Notes: generated by a model not told the origin, from the letters alone. A stretch of 64,000 nt of DNA from Pseudopedobacter sp037968815 (GCA_037968815.1 JBBKWF010000020.1:124001-188000), one strand, 5' to 3'; numbered from the stretch's first letter, positions 45,705-55,442 are shown. Numbers and translations: made by a program.

Positions 45705-47780
45705 CTATTTTAAATAATCTACACGCACATGGTAAATCCCCATTAGCATAGTCTTAAAAATCAACTTGATAGTCTCAATTTCCTTCAAAGTAATGTTGCT
45801 GTCATTTAATTGATTTTGTTCTAATTTATAATCAATTATACGTTCAACTAGCTTATTTATACTTTCCGCATCTGGTTCTTTTAAACTTCTTGACGCTGCT
45901 TCTACCGAATCTGCCAACATTAAAACCGCAGTTTCTTTAGTAAAAGGAATTGGCCCCGGATATCTAAAAGTGTTTTCATCAACAATTTTCTCAGGGAAAT
46001 TCTTTAAAAAAGACTGATAAAAATAATCAACCCTAGTATTACCATGGTGTGTTCTTAAAAAGTCGATGATGACCTCGGGTAAATTATGTCTACGAGCCAT
46101 TTCAATCCCGTTAACCACATGACGAATGATGATCTGAGCACTTTCCTCATATGGAAGTTTATCATGCGGATTAAGGCCCTTATTTTGATTTTCTATAAAA
46201 AACTGAGGGTTATCCATTTTACCAATATCATGGTATAAAGCACCTGCTCTAACTAATAAAGCATTTCCTCCAATCTTAAATATTGCCGATTCTGCCAAGT
46301 TTGCTACTTGTAAAGAGTGCTGGAAAGTACCAGGAGCTTTAAAGGCTAGTTCACGCAAAAGGGTAGAATTGGTGTTGGTTAGCTCAATAAGCGTAATATC
46401 AGATGTAATTCCAAAAAGTTTTTCGAACAAGTAAATTAAAGGATAAGCCAGCAGCGAAAGCAATACGCTAAAAATAAAAGGTAAAAACTTAGCCCATTCA
46501 ATAGCGCCAATAGTACCTTCTCTAATCAAAGAGATACCTAAATACGCTACAAAGTAATTAACGAGAATTAGCAGGGCAGAAATTAGGAACTGCTCTCTCC
46601 GCACCAAGTTCTTGATGCTATAAATAGCCACCATACCCGCAGTAATCTGCAAAAAGGCAAATTCAAAGCTGTTTGGTAAAAAGAAACTAGCAATTAGCAC
46701 CACTAACAAGTGGATATTCATTGCCAACCTTGTATCAAACAAAATCCTTATAATAATAGGAACAATACAATACGGAATATAATAGAGGCTCGGCATTTTG
46801 ATACTTATGGCCCAAGATAAAGCCACAAGCATACCTGTTACCACCATTAAAATCAAAGAAATTTGCCTGTTATCACTAAAAATGTCTTTTCTAAAAAGAA
46901 AAAGAAAAACCATCAATAAACAAATGACCATTCCCACCAAAATAAACTGCCCGGCCAAGGTTAAACGCCGATCACTTGGGGTGGTAATATCTTCTTCGTA
47001 AGTAAGCCGTAAAGACTCTAATTTCTGGTATATGTCCTCAGTTACCGTACTTTCATTGCTTACAATTAATTCGCCCTTTTGCACCATTCCCCTAGTCGAT
47101 GAAACGTTTTCTATCGCCTGCTTTTCAATTTTATCGGTAAAAGATTCATTGTAAATAACGTTAGGTGTTATCCGGTCCTTAATAATACCTAGCAATAGAT
47201 CCGATTGAATATTCTTAGCATTCACCAATTCATCGGCAACTTTACCTACCGCCGTTGATTGCGTAAGTAGTGTGGCGGTGCTTACTTGGGTTTCTACATT
47301 GTCTCGTAACAAAGAAACAGTGTATTGGTCGCCGTCTCGCTGATATTTTTTGTTTAAACCAATTATCCCTCGTTTATAAATATTCTCTAAAATTTTATAA
47401 CCGAAATCAAAATTTTCAACCTTAAAAGCATCATCCTTTAAACCAGCATTCCTCCATTTAGCTTCAAAGTCCGACTCATACTGCAAAGCTTGATCCTGAA
47501 AAACTTTGTCACTAAGCTCATAGACCGGTAAAATGGCTTTTAATATGCTTTCTTTATCTTTTTTAATCTCGTCAGTGGTTTTCCTTATCGGGAAATTAAA
47601 AGGCGAAACTAAGTCGTCATGTAGCCAAACATTACCTTTTTCAAACTCGTATTTAAACTTTGCGTGTTTGGGTAAAACGGAAGTTATAATAATAACACAA
47701 AGTGCCATTAAAACATACTTTACTACAGAAGTGTATTTTCTGTAAATAATTTTATGCGAATTTCTGTTAATATCAGCCAC
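45705..47780 (-). CDS. 7TM HD-domain phosphohydrolase (PgpH-type)
   Basis: Membrane protein of 691 residues. One N-terminal helix (about 18-36) is followed by an extracytoplasmic 7TMR-HDED domain (to about 275), seven transmembrane helices (about 280-460) and a cytoplasmic HD domain. The HD motif is in FQHSLQVANLAESA and ALYHDIGKMDNP (His-Asp near 517), with HHGNTRV further on. In Firmicutes and relatives PgpH hydrolyses the second messenger c-di-AMP; the same role here is an inference. Its start faces the 48177 gene across an intergenic repeat. Confidence 0.9.
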   Translation of the reverse strand: MADINRNSHKIIYRKYTSVVKYVLMALCVIIITSVLPKHAKFKYEFEKGNVWLHDDLVSPFNFPIRKTTDEIKKDKESILKAILPVYELSDKVFQDQALQYESDFEAKWRNAGLKDDAFKVENFDFGYKILENIYKRGIIGLNKKYQRDGDQYTVSLLRDNVETQVSTATLLTQSTAVGKVADELVNAKNIQSDLLLGIIKDRITPNVIYNESFTDKIEKQAIENVSSTRGMVQKGELIVSNESTVTEDIYQKLESLRLTYEEDITTPSDRRLTLAGQFILVGMVICLLMVFLFLFRKDIFSDNRQISLILMVVTGMLVALSWAISIKMPSLYYIPYCIVPIIIRILFDTRLAMNIHLLVVLIASFFLPNSFEFAFLQITAGMVAIYSIKNLVRREQFLISALLILVNYFVAYLGISLIREGTIGAIEWAKFLPFIFSVLLSLLAYPLIYLFEKLFGITSDITLIELTNTNSTLLRELAFKAPGTFQHSLQVANLAESAIFKIGGNALLVRAGALYHDIGKMDNPQFFIENQNKGLNPHDKLPYEESAQIIIRHVVNGIEMARRHNLPEVIIDFLRTHHGNTRVDYFYQSFLKNFPEKIVDENTFRYPGPIPFTKETAVLMLADSVEAASRSLKEPDAESINKLVERIIDYKLEQNQLNDSNITLKEIETIKLIFKTMLMGIYHVRVDYLK

Positions 47781-47875
47781 GTAATAAGTCTAAGTTTTTC
47801 GTCAAATTTAAAGATAAATTATTTATTGAGCGTTTTGTTGTTTTATGACGTGTTTTAAAAGGTTTTATTTGATTC

Positions 47876-47955
47876 GGGCGTTTAAACACGCTATGCATTC
47901 ATACTCCACAAGGCCTTATGCTCAAGGCCGGTATCCATTTCTATCGTTAACGCAA
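47876..47955 (+). repeat. Interspersed intergenic repeat, copy B
   Basis: About 80 bp related to copy A at 36748-36828. It contains GGGCGTTTAAACACGC, TTCATACTCCAC, AAGGCCTTATGC, GGCCGGTATCCA and GTTAACGCAA. Lies between divergent genes; no reading frame. Confidence 0.85.
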
Positions 47956-48024
47956 TTTTACATTTAATACAACGGATATATTTCTGACTTAAACCTTTTT
48001 TAAAATGTAAATAAGTTTTAGATT

Positions 48025-48056
48025 CCACCTAACCACCTAACCACCTAACCACCTAA
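48025..48056 (+). repeat. (CCACCTAA)4 minisatellite
   Basis: Four perfect tandem CCACCTAA units, followed by CT. A related CCACCTAACAAG sequence occurs near 640. Located about 120 bp upstream of the 48177 gene. With repeat copy B this accounts for most of the gap 47781-48176. Confidence 0.95.
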
Positions 48057-48176
48057 CTCTACACAGTGCCAGAATTATTACTACCTTAGTTATTGCGCTC
48101 CAACAGAATAATGCTGTTTGCAATTACGGCGGTGGTGCATAACAATTGTAATCGAAAATCTGCGTTAATATTTTTA

Positions 48177-49091
48177 ATGAAAAAAATCATTTTACTTTTA
48201 GTTGTTGCCTTACAAACAACCTTTTCTTTTTCTCAAAATAAATTTACTTTTTATGAAGATTCTCTTAAGAACTTGGGGGTAATTGTAACTGGTGATACCA
48301 TTCAAGAAAATAGAGTGCAAGCAAACTATAAGTTTATTAAAACTTTGGTTGATGCGCTAAAAGAGAAAAACTCATTTTACTATCCCTTTAAAAATTTAAA
48401 AGATTTTATCTCGGTTGAAAAGTCAAGCGATAATAAATTCAGAATATTTACTTGGTTTACCCGGTATGATGACGGTGCTTATCGTTACTTTGGTGCAATA
48501 CAAGTTAATAACCCTAAAGAATTAGAGCTTTATCCGCTTTTAGATAATACACAAGCTTTAACTAAACTCACCAATCTTAATGATACTACCCTTAACCCTA
48601 ATAAGTGGCTAGGTGCTGTTTACTATCAAATTATCCCAGTAACAGAGGTGCGTGAACCTTACTTTATTTTATTAGGGTGGAAAGGGAAATCGGCTCTTTC
48701 GTCTAGTAAAATTATAGAAACTTTGAGCTTTGTTGACGGCAAACCTGTTTTCGGGTCAAAAGTGTTAGAAACGCAAGTGAAATCAAAAAACTTTGCCAAC
48801 CGAATGATTTTCGATTATATCAAAGACGCATCAATGATGTTGCGCTACGTTAAAAGCGAGAGCTTAATTGTTTTTGACCATTTAGTAGCTCCAGATAAAA
48901 AATCAGAAGGGATGACAGATTTTTATGCACCAGATTTATCTTACGATGCGCTAAAACTTAAACAAGGTAAATGGTTTCTTCAAGAAAACTTAAAACTGGC
49001 TAACTTACCCGATGAAGCTGATGAATTTTTTATAGATCCAGCTAAAGACGGACAGAATACAGCACCAGTTATTAATAACCAAACCAATTAA
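48177..49091 (+). CDS. Secreted protein of unknown function
   Basis: Unrecognised family, probably Bacteroidota-specific. I use the ATG at 48177, which begins a clear signal peptide (MKKIILLLVVALQTTFSFSQ); the frame opens 28 codons earlier without one. The mature part, about 284 residues, is mixed alpha/beta with WFTRYDDGAYRYFGAIQVNN and YFILLGWKGKSALSSSKIIE, and no catalytic motif I can name. Probably periplasmic or outer-membrane associated. Upstream of two peptide transporters, about 125 bp away, but no functional link is evident. Confidence 0.75.
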   Translation: MKKIILLLVVALQTTFSFSQNKFTFYEDSLKNLGVIVTGDTIQENRVQANYKFIKTLVDALKEKNSFYYPFKNLKDFISVEKSSDNKFRIFTWFTRYDDGAYRYFGAIQVNNPKELELYPLLDNTQALTKLTNLNDTTLNPNKWLGAVYYQIIPVTEVREPYFILLGWKGKSALSSSKIIETLSFVDGKPVFGSKVLETQVKSKNFANRMIFDYIKDASMMLRYVKSESLIVFDHLVAPDKKSEGMTDFYAPDLSYDALKLKQGKWFLQENLKLANLPDEADEFFIDPAKDGQNTAPVINNQTN

Positions 49092-49216
49092 TCATTTGTA
49101 ATAAATCCATAACAAACAATAAAAATTTATTTGCTTTTTTATTATTAAAAGAAAAAATCTTTAATATTGATATTGAAGAAAGTTAAATCGTAATAAAAAA
49201 ACTAACCGTTAATTAT

Positions 49217-50596
49217 ATGGACAATCGAAAAGAGCTATTTGGACATCCCGTGGGTTTATACATTTTGTTTTTCACCGAACTTTGGGAACGGTTTAGTTAC
49301 TACGGAATGCGGGCTTTATTGGTCCTGTTCTTAGTAGCATCTGCCAGCGGTGCAAATCCAGGCTTTGGATGGTCAAAAATAGAAGCTTTAAGTTTGTATG
49401 GTACTTACACCGCATTGGTTTATATCGCTTCAATCCCTGGTGGAATTCTTGCAGATAAGCTTTTGGGGCAGAAAAAAACAGTAATGCTTGGCGGTTGGTT
49501 ATTAGTTGCCGGACATGGTATTCTAGCTATCCAAGCCGAGTGGGCTTTTTACTTAGGTCTGGGTTTAATTGTAGCAGGTGTTGGTTGTTTAAAACCAAAT
49601 ATTTCTACAATGGTTGGTGGCTTATATGCACAAAACGACGATAGAAGAGATAAAGCATTCACCATTTTTTACATCGGGATAAATATTGGAGCCTTAATAG
49701 CCGGTATTTTAGTAGGATCTGTGGGCGTAAATTACGGATGGCATTATGGTTTCGGTTTAGCCGGAATAGGAATGGCGATAGGTCAGTTGGTGTTTTTATT
49801 CGGACAAAAACATTTAGTAGGAGTGGGTGATTCCACTACTTCTTTACCAGAAGCAGAACGCCAAGCAGTTAATAAACCACTTTCTAAAGTTGAAAAAGAC
49901 CGAATGATTGTAATGTTTTTATCATTCATTATGATTATTGTTTTTTGGGGTGCTTTTGAGCAGGCAGGTGGTTTAATGAATTTATACGCCAGTGAAAAAA
50001 CAAATAGGATGCTTTCTTTTATAGATTTTGAAATTCCTGCACCTTGGTTTCAGTCGGTTAACTCTTTCTTTATTATCACCTTAGGTTCTGCAATTGCTGC
50101 CTTTTGGTACAAACGTAAAAGAAAAGGAAAAGAGTCTTCATCAATCATGAAAATGGCCATAGGAATTATAATTATGGGCTGGGGTTTCTTTTTTATGAGT
50201 GCTGCTTCTATGGAGTTTCAAACTGATGGTTCATCTGCAATGTATTGGTTAGTTTTAGCTTACCTGTTCCATACAGTTGGCGAGCTTTGCGCTTCTCCTG
50301 TTGCTTTGTCATTTATCACCAAATTAGCTCCACTAAAATATGCTTCATTAATGATGGGAGCTTACTTTGCAGCCACAGGAATGGGGAATTACTTATCCGG
50401 TTGGATAGGCGAATACTCGCAAACTGCTGGTGAGTTAGAGATTTTCACAGGTATCGCAATCTTCTGTACAATTTTTGGAATTATAGTGTTATTAATTCTA
50501 AAACCTCTGAAAAGATTAACTCATGGCGCAGAAGATCTTGTGGAAGACCCAAGAAACAACCCTTTAAAAAATACCGAACAAATAGAAACCGTATAG
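49217..50596 (+). CDS. Proton-dependent oligopeptide (POT/PTR2) transporter
   Basis: Inner-membrane MFS importer of di- and tripeptides. The N-terminal TELWERFSYYGMRALLVLFL has the ExxER-like proton-coupling motif; GGILADKLLGQKKTVMLGGW and FTIFYIGINIGALIAGILVG are the PTR2 signatures. Length 459 with about twelve helices. Nine bases separate its stop from the start of a second POT gene, so the two form an operon. Confidence 0.93.
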   Translation: MDNRKELFGHPVGLYILFFTELWERFSYYGMRALLVLFLVASASGANPGFGWSKIEALSLYGTYTALVYIASIPGGILADKLLGQKKTVMLGGWLLVAGHGILAIQAEWAFYLGLGLIVAGVGCLKPNISTMVGGLYAQNDDRRDKAFTIFYIGINIGALIAGILVGSVGVNYGWHYGFGLAGIGMAIGQLVFLFGQKHLVGVGDSTTSLPEAERQAVNKPLSKVEKDRMIVMFLSFIMIIVFWGAFEQAGGLMNLYASEKTNRMLSFIDFEIPAPWFQSVNSFFIITLGSAIAAFWYKRKRKGKESSSIMKMAIGIIIMGWGFFFMSAASMEFQTDGSSAMYWLVLAYLFHTVGELCASPVALSFITKLAPLKYASLMMGAYFAATGMGNYLSGWIGEYSQTAGELEIFTGIAIFCTIFGIIVLLILKPLKRLTHGAEDLVEDPRNNPLKNTEQIETV

Positions 50597-50605
50597 TTTT
50601 ACAAA

Positions 50606-52162
50606 ATGGATATTGCAAAATGGACCTTAATCATAGGCTGGATTTTCGTTTTAATCTGGGTTCCCTTCGTTATACTTTCCAATAGAAAAACGCATCCACA
50701 AGCGTTGTTTATTTTGTTTTTTGCTGAAATGTGGGAGCGTTTCAGTTATTACGGAATGCGAGCATTATTGGTACTTTACATGGTGAAAGTGCTATTTAAA
50801 GGCGTGGAAGGCGGGGATATTAAGGCTTTAAGTATTTACGGCTCTTATACTGCAATGGTCTACCTTTTTCCTATAATCGGTGGATTAATAGCCGATAAAA
50901 TTTTTGGCTTTAGAAAAGCAATTGTATTGGGTGGGGTATTGATGATGGTAGGGCATTTAACATTGGCTTTTGAAGGCAGTAATACACTGTTTTTTATGTC
51001 GTTGGCTTTAATTATTGTAGGAAATAGCTTTTTTAAACCTAATATATCCAGTTACTTAGGGACTTTCTACGAAGCTAATGATCCACGTAAAGATGGTGCT
51101 TTTACCATTTTTTATATGGGGGTAAATATTGGGGCTTTTTTAGCAACCTTAACTTGCGGTTATATAGGCGAACAAATTAGTTGGCATTATGGTTTCGGTT
51201 TGGCCGGAATTGGAATGGCATTGGGTGTAATTGTTTTCTTGCTAAGTGGTAAGGTATTTAATGGTACTGGTTTAAAGCCAGAAGTAATCACCTTAAAACC
51301 TGCAAGACCTTTGGGTTTATCATGGGAAACAATAGTTTATATTGGTACTTTGATAATGATTCCTATTTGCGCTTTATTGCTCAACCAAAATGAGCTAATG
51401 AGTACTTTAATGCTTGCTATTAGTGCGGTGATTATAGCGTATTTGCTTTACGAAGCATTAAGAAACCCTGATAAAATAGAAGGTCAGCGCTTACTGGTGG
51501 TGATTGTTTTGTTTTTCTTCCACGCTATATTTTGGGCATTGTTTGAACAAGCAGGTGGTTCTTTAACGCTTTTTGCTGAAAGAAACATTGACCGTACAAT
51601 TGGTGGTGGCGTTATTCCAGCATCTCTGTTTACTAGTTTCAACCCTTTTTACATTATGGTGTTAGCACCCTTGTTTTCTTGGATTTGGATAAAATTACGT
51701 AGCAAGAATAAAGAGCCTCGTACCACAATGAAGTTTGTATTGGGCTTGGTATTTTTAGCATTAGGTTTTTTAGTGATTGTTTTAGGAGGTAAGTTTTTTG
51801 CAAATGCAAGTGGCTTAGTACCAATGGGTTTTTTAGCCTTACTTTACTTATTAGTTACTGTCGGAGAGCTTTGTTTATCGCCAGTTGGTTTGTCTATGAT
51901 TACTAAGCTTTCGCCAGGTAAAATTGTTGGTTTTGTAATGGGAGCGTGGTTTCTTTCTATTTCTTTAGGAAATAAATTAGCGGGTATAATCGGTACTTTA
52001 ACAGCTGCAGAAGGAAACGGAAAAGTGTTGACCACACAAGAAACTTTACTCAATTATACACAAACCTATTTGATATGGGGTGTGTTTGTAGTAGGTGCTT
52101 TTGCTGTCGTTCTTTTGATTTTAACTCCTAAACTAAACAAATGGATGCATGGAATCCACTAA
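50606..52162 (+). CDS. Proton-dependent oligopeptide (POT/PTR2) transporter, second copy
   Basis: Paralogue of the preceding gene and also a predicted peptide-proton symporter. It has EMWERFSYYGMRALLVLYMV, GGLIADKIFGFRKAIVLGG and FTIFYMGVNIGAFLATLTCG. At 518 residues it is longer, with an extra hydrophobic segment near the N-terminus (residues 5-25) and a longer central region. Tandem arrangement suggests a duplication followed by divergence in substrate range. Confidence 0.93.
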   Translation: MDIAKWTLIIGWIFVLIWVPFVILSNRKTHPQALFILFFAEMWERFSYYGMRALLVLYMVKVLFKGVEGGDIKALSIYGSYTAMVYLFPIIGGLIADKIFGFRKAIVLGGVLMMVGHLTLAFEGSNTLFFMSLALIIVGNSFFKPNISSYLGTFYEANDPRKDGAFTIFYMGVNIGAFLATLTCGYIGEQISWHYGFGLAGIGMALGVIVFLLSGKVFNGTGLKPEVITLKPARPLGLSWETIVYIGTLIMIPICALLLNQNELMSTLMLAISAVIIAYLLYEALRNPDKIEGQRLLVVIVLFFFHAIFWALFEQAGGSLTLFAERNIDRTIGGGVIPASLFTSFNPFYIMVLAPLFSWIWIKLRSKNKEPRTTMKFVLGLVFLALGFLVIVLGGKFFANASGLVPMGFLALLYLLVTVGELCLSPVGLSMITKLSPGKIVGFVMGAWFLSISLGNKLAGIIGTLTAAEGNGKVLTTQETLLNYTQTYLIWGVFVVGAFAVVLLILTPKLNKWMHGIH

Positions 52163-52197
52163 AAACACTAAATTGCGCCCAAATAAATTTTTAGCAA

Positions 52198-52935
52198 GTG
52201 CCGGATAGTTTAGTCATCATTCCAACCTTTAATGAGAAGGAAAATATAGAGAAAATTATACGTAAAGTATTTTCGCTTCCTCATTGTTTTCATGTTTTAG
52301 TAATTGATGATGGCTCGCCAGATGGTACAGCAACTATTGTTAAAAGTTTACAGCAAGAATATGACGGACAACTTTTTATTGAAGAACGTAAAGGCAAGTT
52401 AGGATTAGGAACTGCTTATATCCACGGTTTTAAATGGGCATTAGCTCATGATTACGACTATATTTTTGAAATGGATGCGGACTTTTCGCACAATCCAGAT
52501 GATTTAATAAAACTACGCACCGCTTGTGAGCAGGGAGCAGATTTAGCGATTGGTTCAAGGTATATCAAAGGTGTAAATGTAGTTAACTGGCCAATGGGGC
52601 GTGTGTTAATGTCGTACTTTGCTTCTGTTTATGTCCGCATAATTACAGGTATTGATATTCAGGACGCCACTGCGGGCTTTAAATGTTATAAAGCCAAAGT
52701 ATTAGAAACCATCAGTTTTAAAAAAGTGAAATTTGTAGGTTATGCCTTTCAAATTGAAATGAAATTTACCGCCATTAAACACGGTTTTAAAGTTGTAGAA
52801 GTGCCCATCATTTTTACAGATAGAACAGAAGGAACCTCCAAAATGAGCACCCATATTTTTAGGGAAGCATTTTTAGGGGTAATTGAGCTTAAAGTGAGGA
52901 GTTGGTTTCGTAAATATAAGCAACTGAAAGAGTAG
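52198..52935 (+). CDS. Polyprenol monophosphomannose synthase-like glycosyltransferase (GT2, DPM1-like)
   Basis: Predicted to transfer a sugar from a nucleotide donor to polyprenyl phosphate at the membrane. From a GTG start the 245-residue protein has SLVIIPTFNEKENIEKII, DDGSPDGTATIV, the donor/metal motif MDADFSHNPDDL and GSRYIKGVNVVNWP, all as in DPM1. It lacks the C-terminal membrane helices of some relatives, as DPM1 type 2 enzymes do. No ATG lies before the conserved N-terminus, which supports GTG. 35 bp after the second POT gene. Confidence 0.9.
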   Translation: MPDSLVIIPTFNEKENIEKIIRKVFSLPHCFHVLVIDDGSPDGTATIVKSLQQEYDGQLFIEERKGKLGLGTAYIHGFKWALAHDYDYIFEMDADFSHNPDDLIKLRTACEQGADLAIGSRYIKGVNVVNWPMGRVLMSYFASVYVRIITGIDIQDATAGFKCYKAKVLETISFKKVKFVGYAFQIEMKFTAIKHGFKVVEVPIIFTDRTEGTSKMSTHIFREAFLGVIELKVRSWFRKYKQLKE

Positions 52936-52945
52936 AGTTGAAAGT

Positions 52946-53728
52946 ATGAGAAACATTGTTGTAAAATGTTACATGTGTGATAATATTTCGACATCTGACG
53001 AGCATGTTCCTCCTAAATGTCTATTTCCTGAAAAAAAAGATACGAAAGGAATTGATTTTCGAAAAAACCTAATTACTGTTCCATCATGTGAAGCTCATAA
53101 TAGTTCAAAATCCAAAGACGACGAATTTCTGATGATTTCACTCTCTGGTATCATTACTAACAATGTTGTCGGTCAATTTCATTTTTTAACAAAATCAACA
53201 AGAGCTATCCGTAGAAAAAGCCAAGACTTTCTTGACAAGCAAGTTTTAATAAACTACCGAACCGAAAACATTAAAATATCTGATCGCGAATTTCAAACTA
53301 TTTCTATTGGCACTCCAAATATCGAAAGGCTTGAACTTTGTTTCGATCATATTGCTAGAGGTTTATATTATTACGAATACAAGTTAAATTTTGACGGGGA
53401 AGTAAGAATCTTTTTTGGGTTTTTAGAATATTCTGAAGAAAGGCTTCAAACACTGAAAAAATTTATTAAGAGAAGATTTGAAGTTGAAGAATTGCTTAAA
53501 CTAACTGAAAAAGGAGAAAATCCAGAAGTATTCAAATATGAGTTCCAAAAGCCAGATAAATTGGGATTTGTTGGTCTAAAGCTCACTTTTTACGGAAAAA
53601 CAGAAGTTTACATAGCCTATAAACCTAAATTATCGAAAGAGCCTTATGATTTGGCATTCGACCTAATGCTTAAAGGTGTCAATACAACATTTACCCTCGG
53701 AAATGAAAAGTTTGAGTTTAATAAGTAA
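52946..53728 (+). CDS. Predicted HNH-like zinc-finger nuclease domain protein
   Basis: Family not named. The N-terminal 60 residues carry an HNH-like pattern: Cys8/Cys11 (CYMC), SDEHVPPKC with His20, then VPSCEAHNSSKSKDDE with Cys48, His51 and Asn52. About 200 residues without known motifs follow, rich in beta strands. A nuclease activity is an inference from the metal motif. It begins 10 bp after the glycosyltransferase stop but looks unrelated to it, and may be an accessory gene acquired by transfer. Defence or DNA processing is possible. Confidence 0.65.
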   Translation: MRNIVVKCYMCDNISTSDEHVPPKCLFPEKKDTKGIDFRKNLITVPSCEAHNSSKSKDDEFLMISLSGIITNNVVGQFHFLTKSTRAIRRKSQDFLDKQVLINYRTENIKISDREFQTISIGTPNIERLELCFDHIARGLYYYEYKLNFDGEVRIFFGFLEYSEERLQTLKKFIKRRFEVEELLKLTEKGENPEVFKYEFQKPDKLGFVGLKLTFYGKTEVYIAYKPKLSKEPYDLAFDLMLKGVNTTFTLGNEKFEFNK

Positions 53729-53760
53729 ATATTCTCACTTTAAGCCCAGCCCCTAACACC

Positions 53761-55017
53761 CTAAGTCTTCTGCTTTTTCTTTTTAGCAGCCGGAAACAAA
53801 ATATTATTTAATATTAAGCGGTAACCTGGCGAGTTTGGGTACAAGTTTAAATCAGTAGGAGGGTCGCCCACTAAATGCTGGAAATCTTCTGGATCATGAC
53901 CGCCGTAAAAAGTCCACTGACCTTTACCATATTGCCCATGAATGTACCTTGCTTCGCTTGCAGATTTTAACTCTCCCATCACCAAAACATCAGGTTTTAA
54001 AAGTGAAGAACGGAAAGCAGTAGTTTGCCCCATAAAACCTTTAACTACTTTTTCGTGGTTTTGGGTAAGCATGGTGGGCACTACATCCCATTTTGCAGAA
54101 AAATCGAATAATGTGAAATAATCTCTGGTTCTTTCTACCTGTCGGGTTTGTGTAACATCAATATCAGAAAACTCATAATTCATAGGGTTTAAGTCCAACT
54201 GAAAGTTTTGAAAAGCAAAAGACTTGCTATAATCCAATTTAGATTGCGCTTGTGGATCTGCGGCATCCCCATCAAACATTCTTTCACAAATATCAAGACC
54301 AGTTGCGGCTAAGGCTATGTCAAAACTATCAGTACCAGAACACATCGCAAATAAAAATCCACCACCACCACAAAAATCTCTTATTTTTTCTGCTACAGCT
54401 AACTTCATTAAGGATACCTTGTTAAAACCCAGTTTTTTAGCCATTGCTTCTTGGTTACGAACATCATCTTGGTACCAACTTGCACCCCGGTAATTCCCCC
54501 AAAAACGCCCATATTGCCCTGTAAAGTCCTCGTGATGTAAATGCAACCAATCATATTCCGGTAGTTTTCCTCCAATTACATCTTCGTCATAAATTACATC
54601 GTACGGAATTTCGGCATAAGTTAAAACCATGGTAACGGCATCATCCCAAGGTAACTTGCTCTTTGGTGAGTAAACAGCGACTTTCGGTGCTTTTTCCAGC
54701 TTTACAATATCCATATTAACCTCTGTTTGGCTAATTTCTGTAAGTATGGCATTAACTTTTGCATCTGCCATTACATCGTAACTAATACCTCTTATTTTAA
54801 GCTCCGATTCTATTTTCTGATTATAGCTAATTAAAAAGCTACCCCCTTTATAGTTTAGAAGCCAATCTACTTCTAAATTGTTTGTTAGAGCATAAAATGC
54901 TAATCCATATGCTTTTAAATGATTTCTTTGGCTTTCATCCATCGGTATTAGAATAGACGAAGCAAAAGTCTTTATTGATAAAAGCAGGAGGAGGATAAGT
55001 ATGTATTTTGATTTCAT
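53761..55017 (-). CDS. Secreted glutamine-amidotransferase-like protein of Bacteroidota
   Basis: From the ATG at 55015-55017 the protein is 418 residues with a signal peptide (MKSKYILILLLLLSIKTFASS); the frame opens 23 codons earlier. SILIPMDESQRNHLKAYG and WLLNYKGGSFLISYNQ mark a conserved Bacteroidota family that I recall being labelled asparagine synthetase B; I see no asparagine synthetase motif. A GGFLFAMCSGTDSFD segment (Cys near 226) resembles the nucleophile elbow of class I amidotransferase folds, and HGQYGKGQWTFYGGHDPED a later loop. Function unknown, probably envelope-located. Confidence 0.7.
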   Translation of the reverse strand: MKSKYILILLLLLSIKTFASSILIPMDESQRNHLKAYGLAFYALTNNLEVDWLLNYKGGSFLISYNQKIESELKIRGISYDVMADAKVNAILTEISQTEVNMDIVKLEKAPKVAVYSPKSKLPWDDAVTMVLTYAEIPYDVIYDEDVIGGKLPEYDWLHLHHEDFTGQYGRFWGNYRGASWYQDDVRNQEAMAKKLGFNKVSLMKLAVAEKIRDFCGGGGFLFAMCSGTDSFDIALAATGLDICERMFDGDAADPQAQSKLDYSKSFAFQNFQLDLNPMNYEFSDIDVTQTRQVERTRDYFTLFDFSAKWDVVPTMLTQNHEKVVKGFMGQTTAFRSSLLKPDVLVMGELKSASEARYIHGQYGKGQWTFYGGHDPEDFQHLVGDPPTDLNLYPNSPGYRLILNNILFPAAKKKKQKT

Positions 55018-55434
55018 TTCTTTAAAAGGGATGTTCAAGGAATAATATACAAAAAAAGGCTTGTGTCTTTTTCTTTTGCAATTCAAAATTAGAATTAAAT
55101 GTTCAAACTAGTTGATATTATGTTTTCTTCACACTGTTAAAAAGTATAATTAATCCTGCCAAATCTGAGTGGCAAGATTCATGATAATTGGATTATGATA
55201 ATATTTAGGAGATAAATAAAAATTTATAACGCAGTCTTCCGATTGGAAATTAACAAAATATGCTATTATTAATGAATAAAAGGGCTTTGCTATTATCTAG
55301 GGATAAATATACCCTTACCTGAAACTAATTAAATTGCATTAATTTTCTTGATATTATCATAAGATTTACCTTTTTTGGATAAAATAGTGGAAACTCTTGG
55401 TAAAATTCACCAGAGTAATTACCCATAATCCACA
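55018..55434. other. Non-coding interval
   Basis: About 420 bp between divergent genes, AT-rich, no credible reading frame. Holds the promoters of both neighbours. Confidence 0.55.
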
Positions 55435-55442
55435 TAAATTTG
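55435..55442 (+). promoter_or_regulatory. TAnnTTTG -7 box for the symporter-aldolase operon
   Basis: TAAATTTG, exact consensus, 64 bases before the symporter ATG. No -33 TTG at the usual spacing. Confidence 0.4.

Noticed and set aside
53761..55017. Calling this asparagine synthetase B
   Set aside because: No N-terminal Cys2 amidotransferase motif and no SGGLDS PP-loop; the label would be unsupported.
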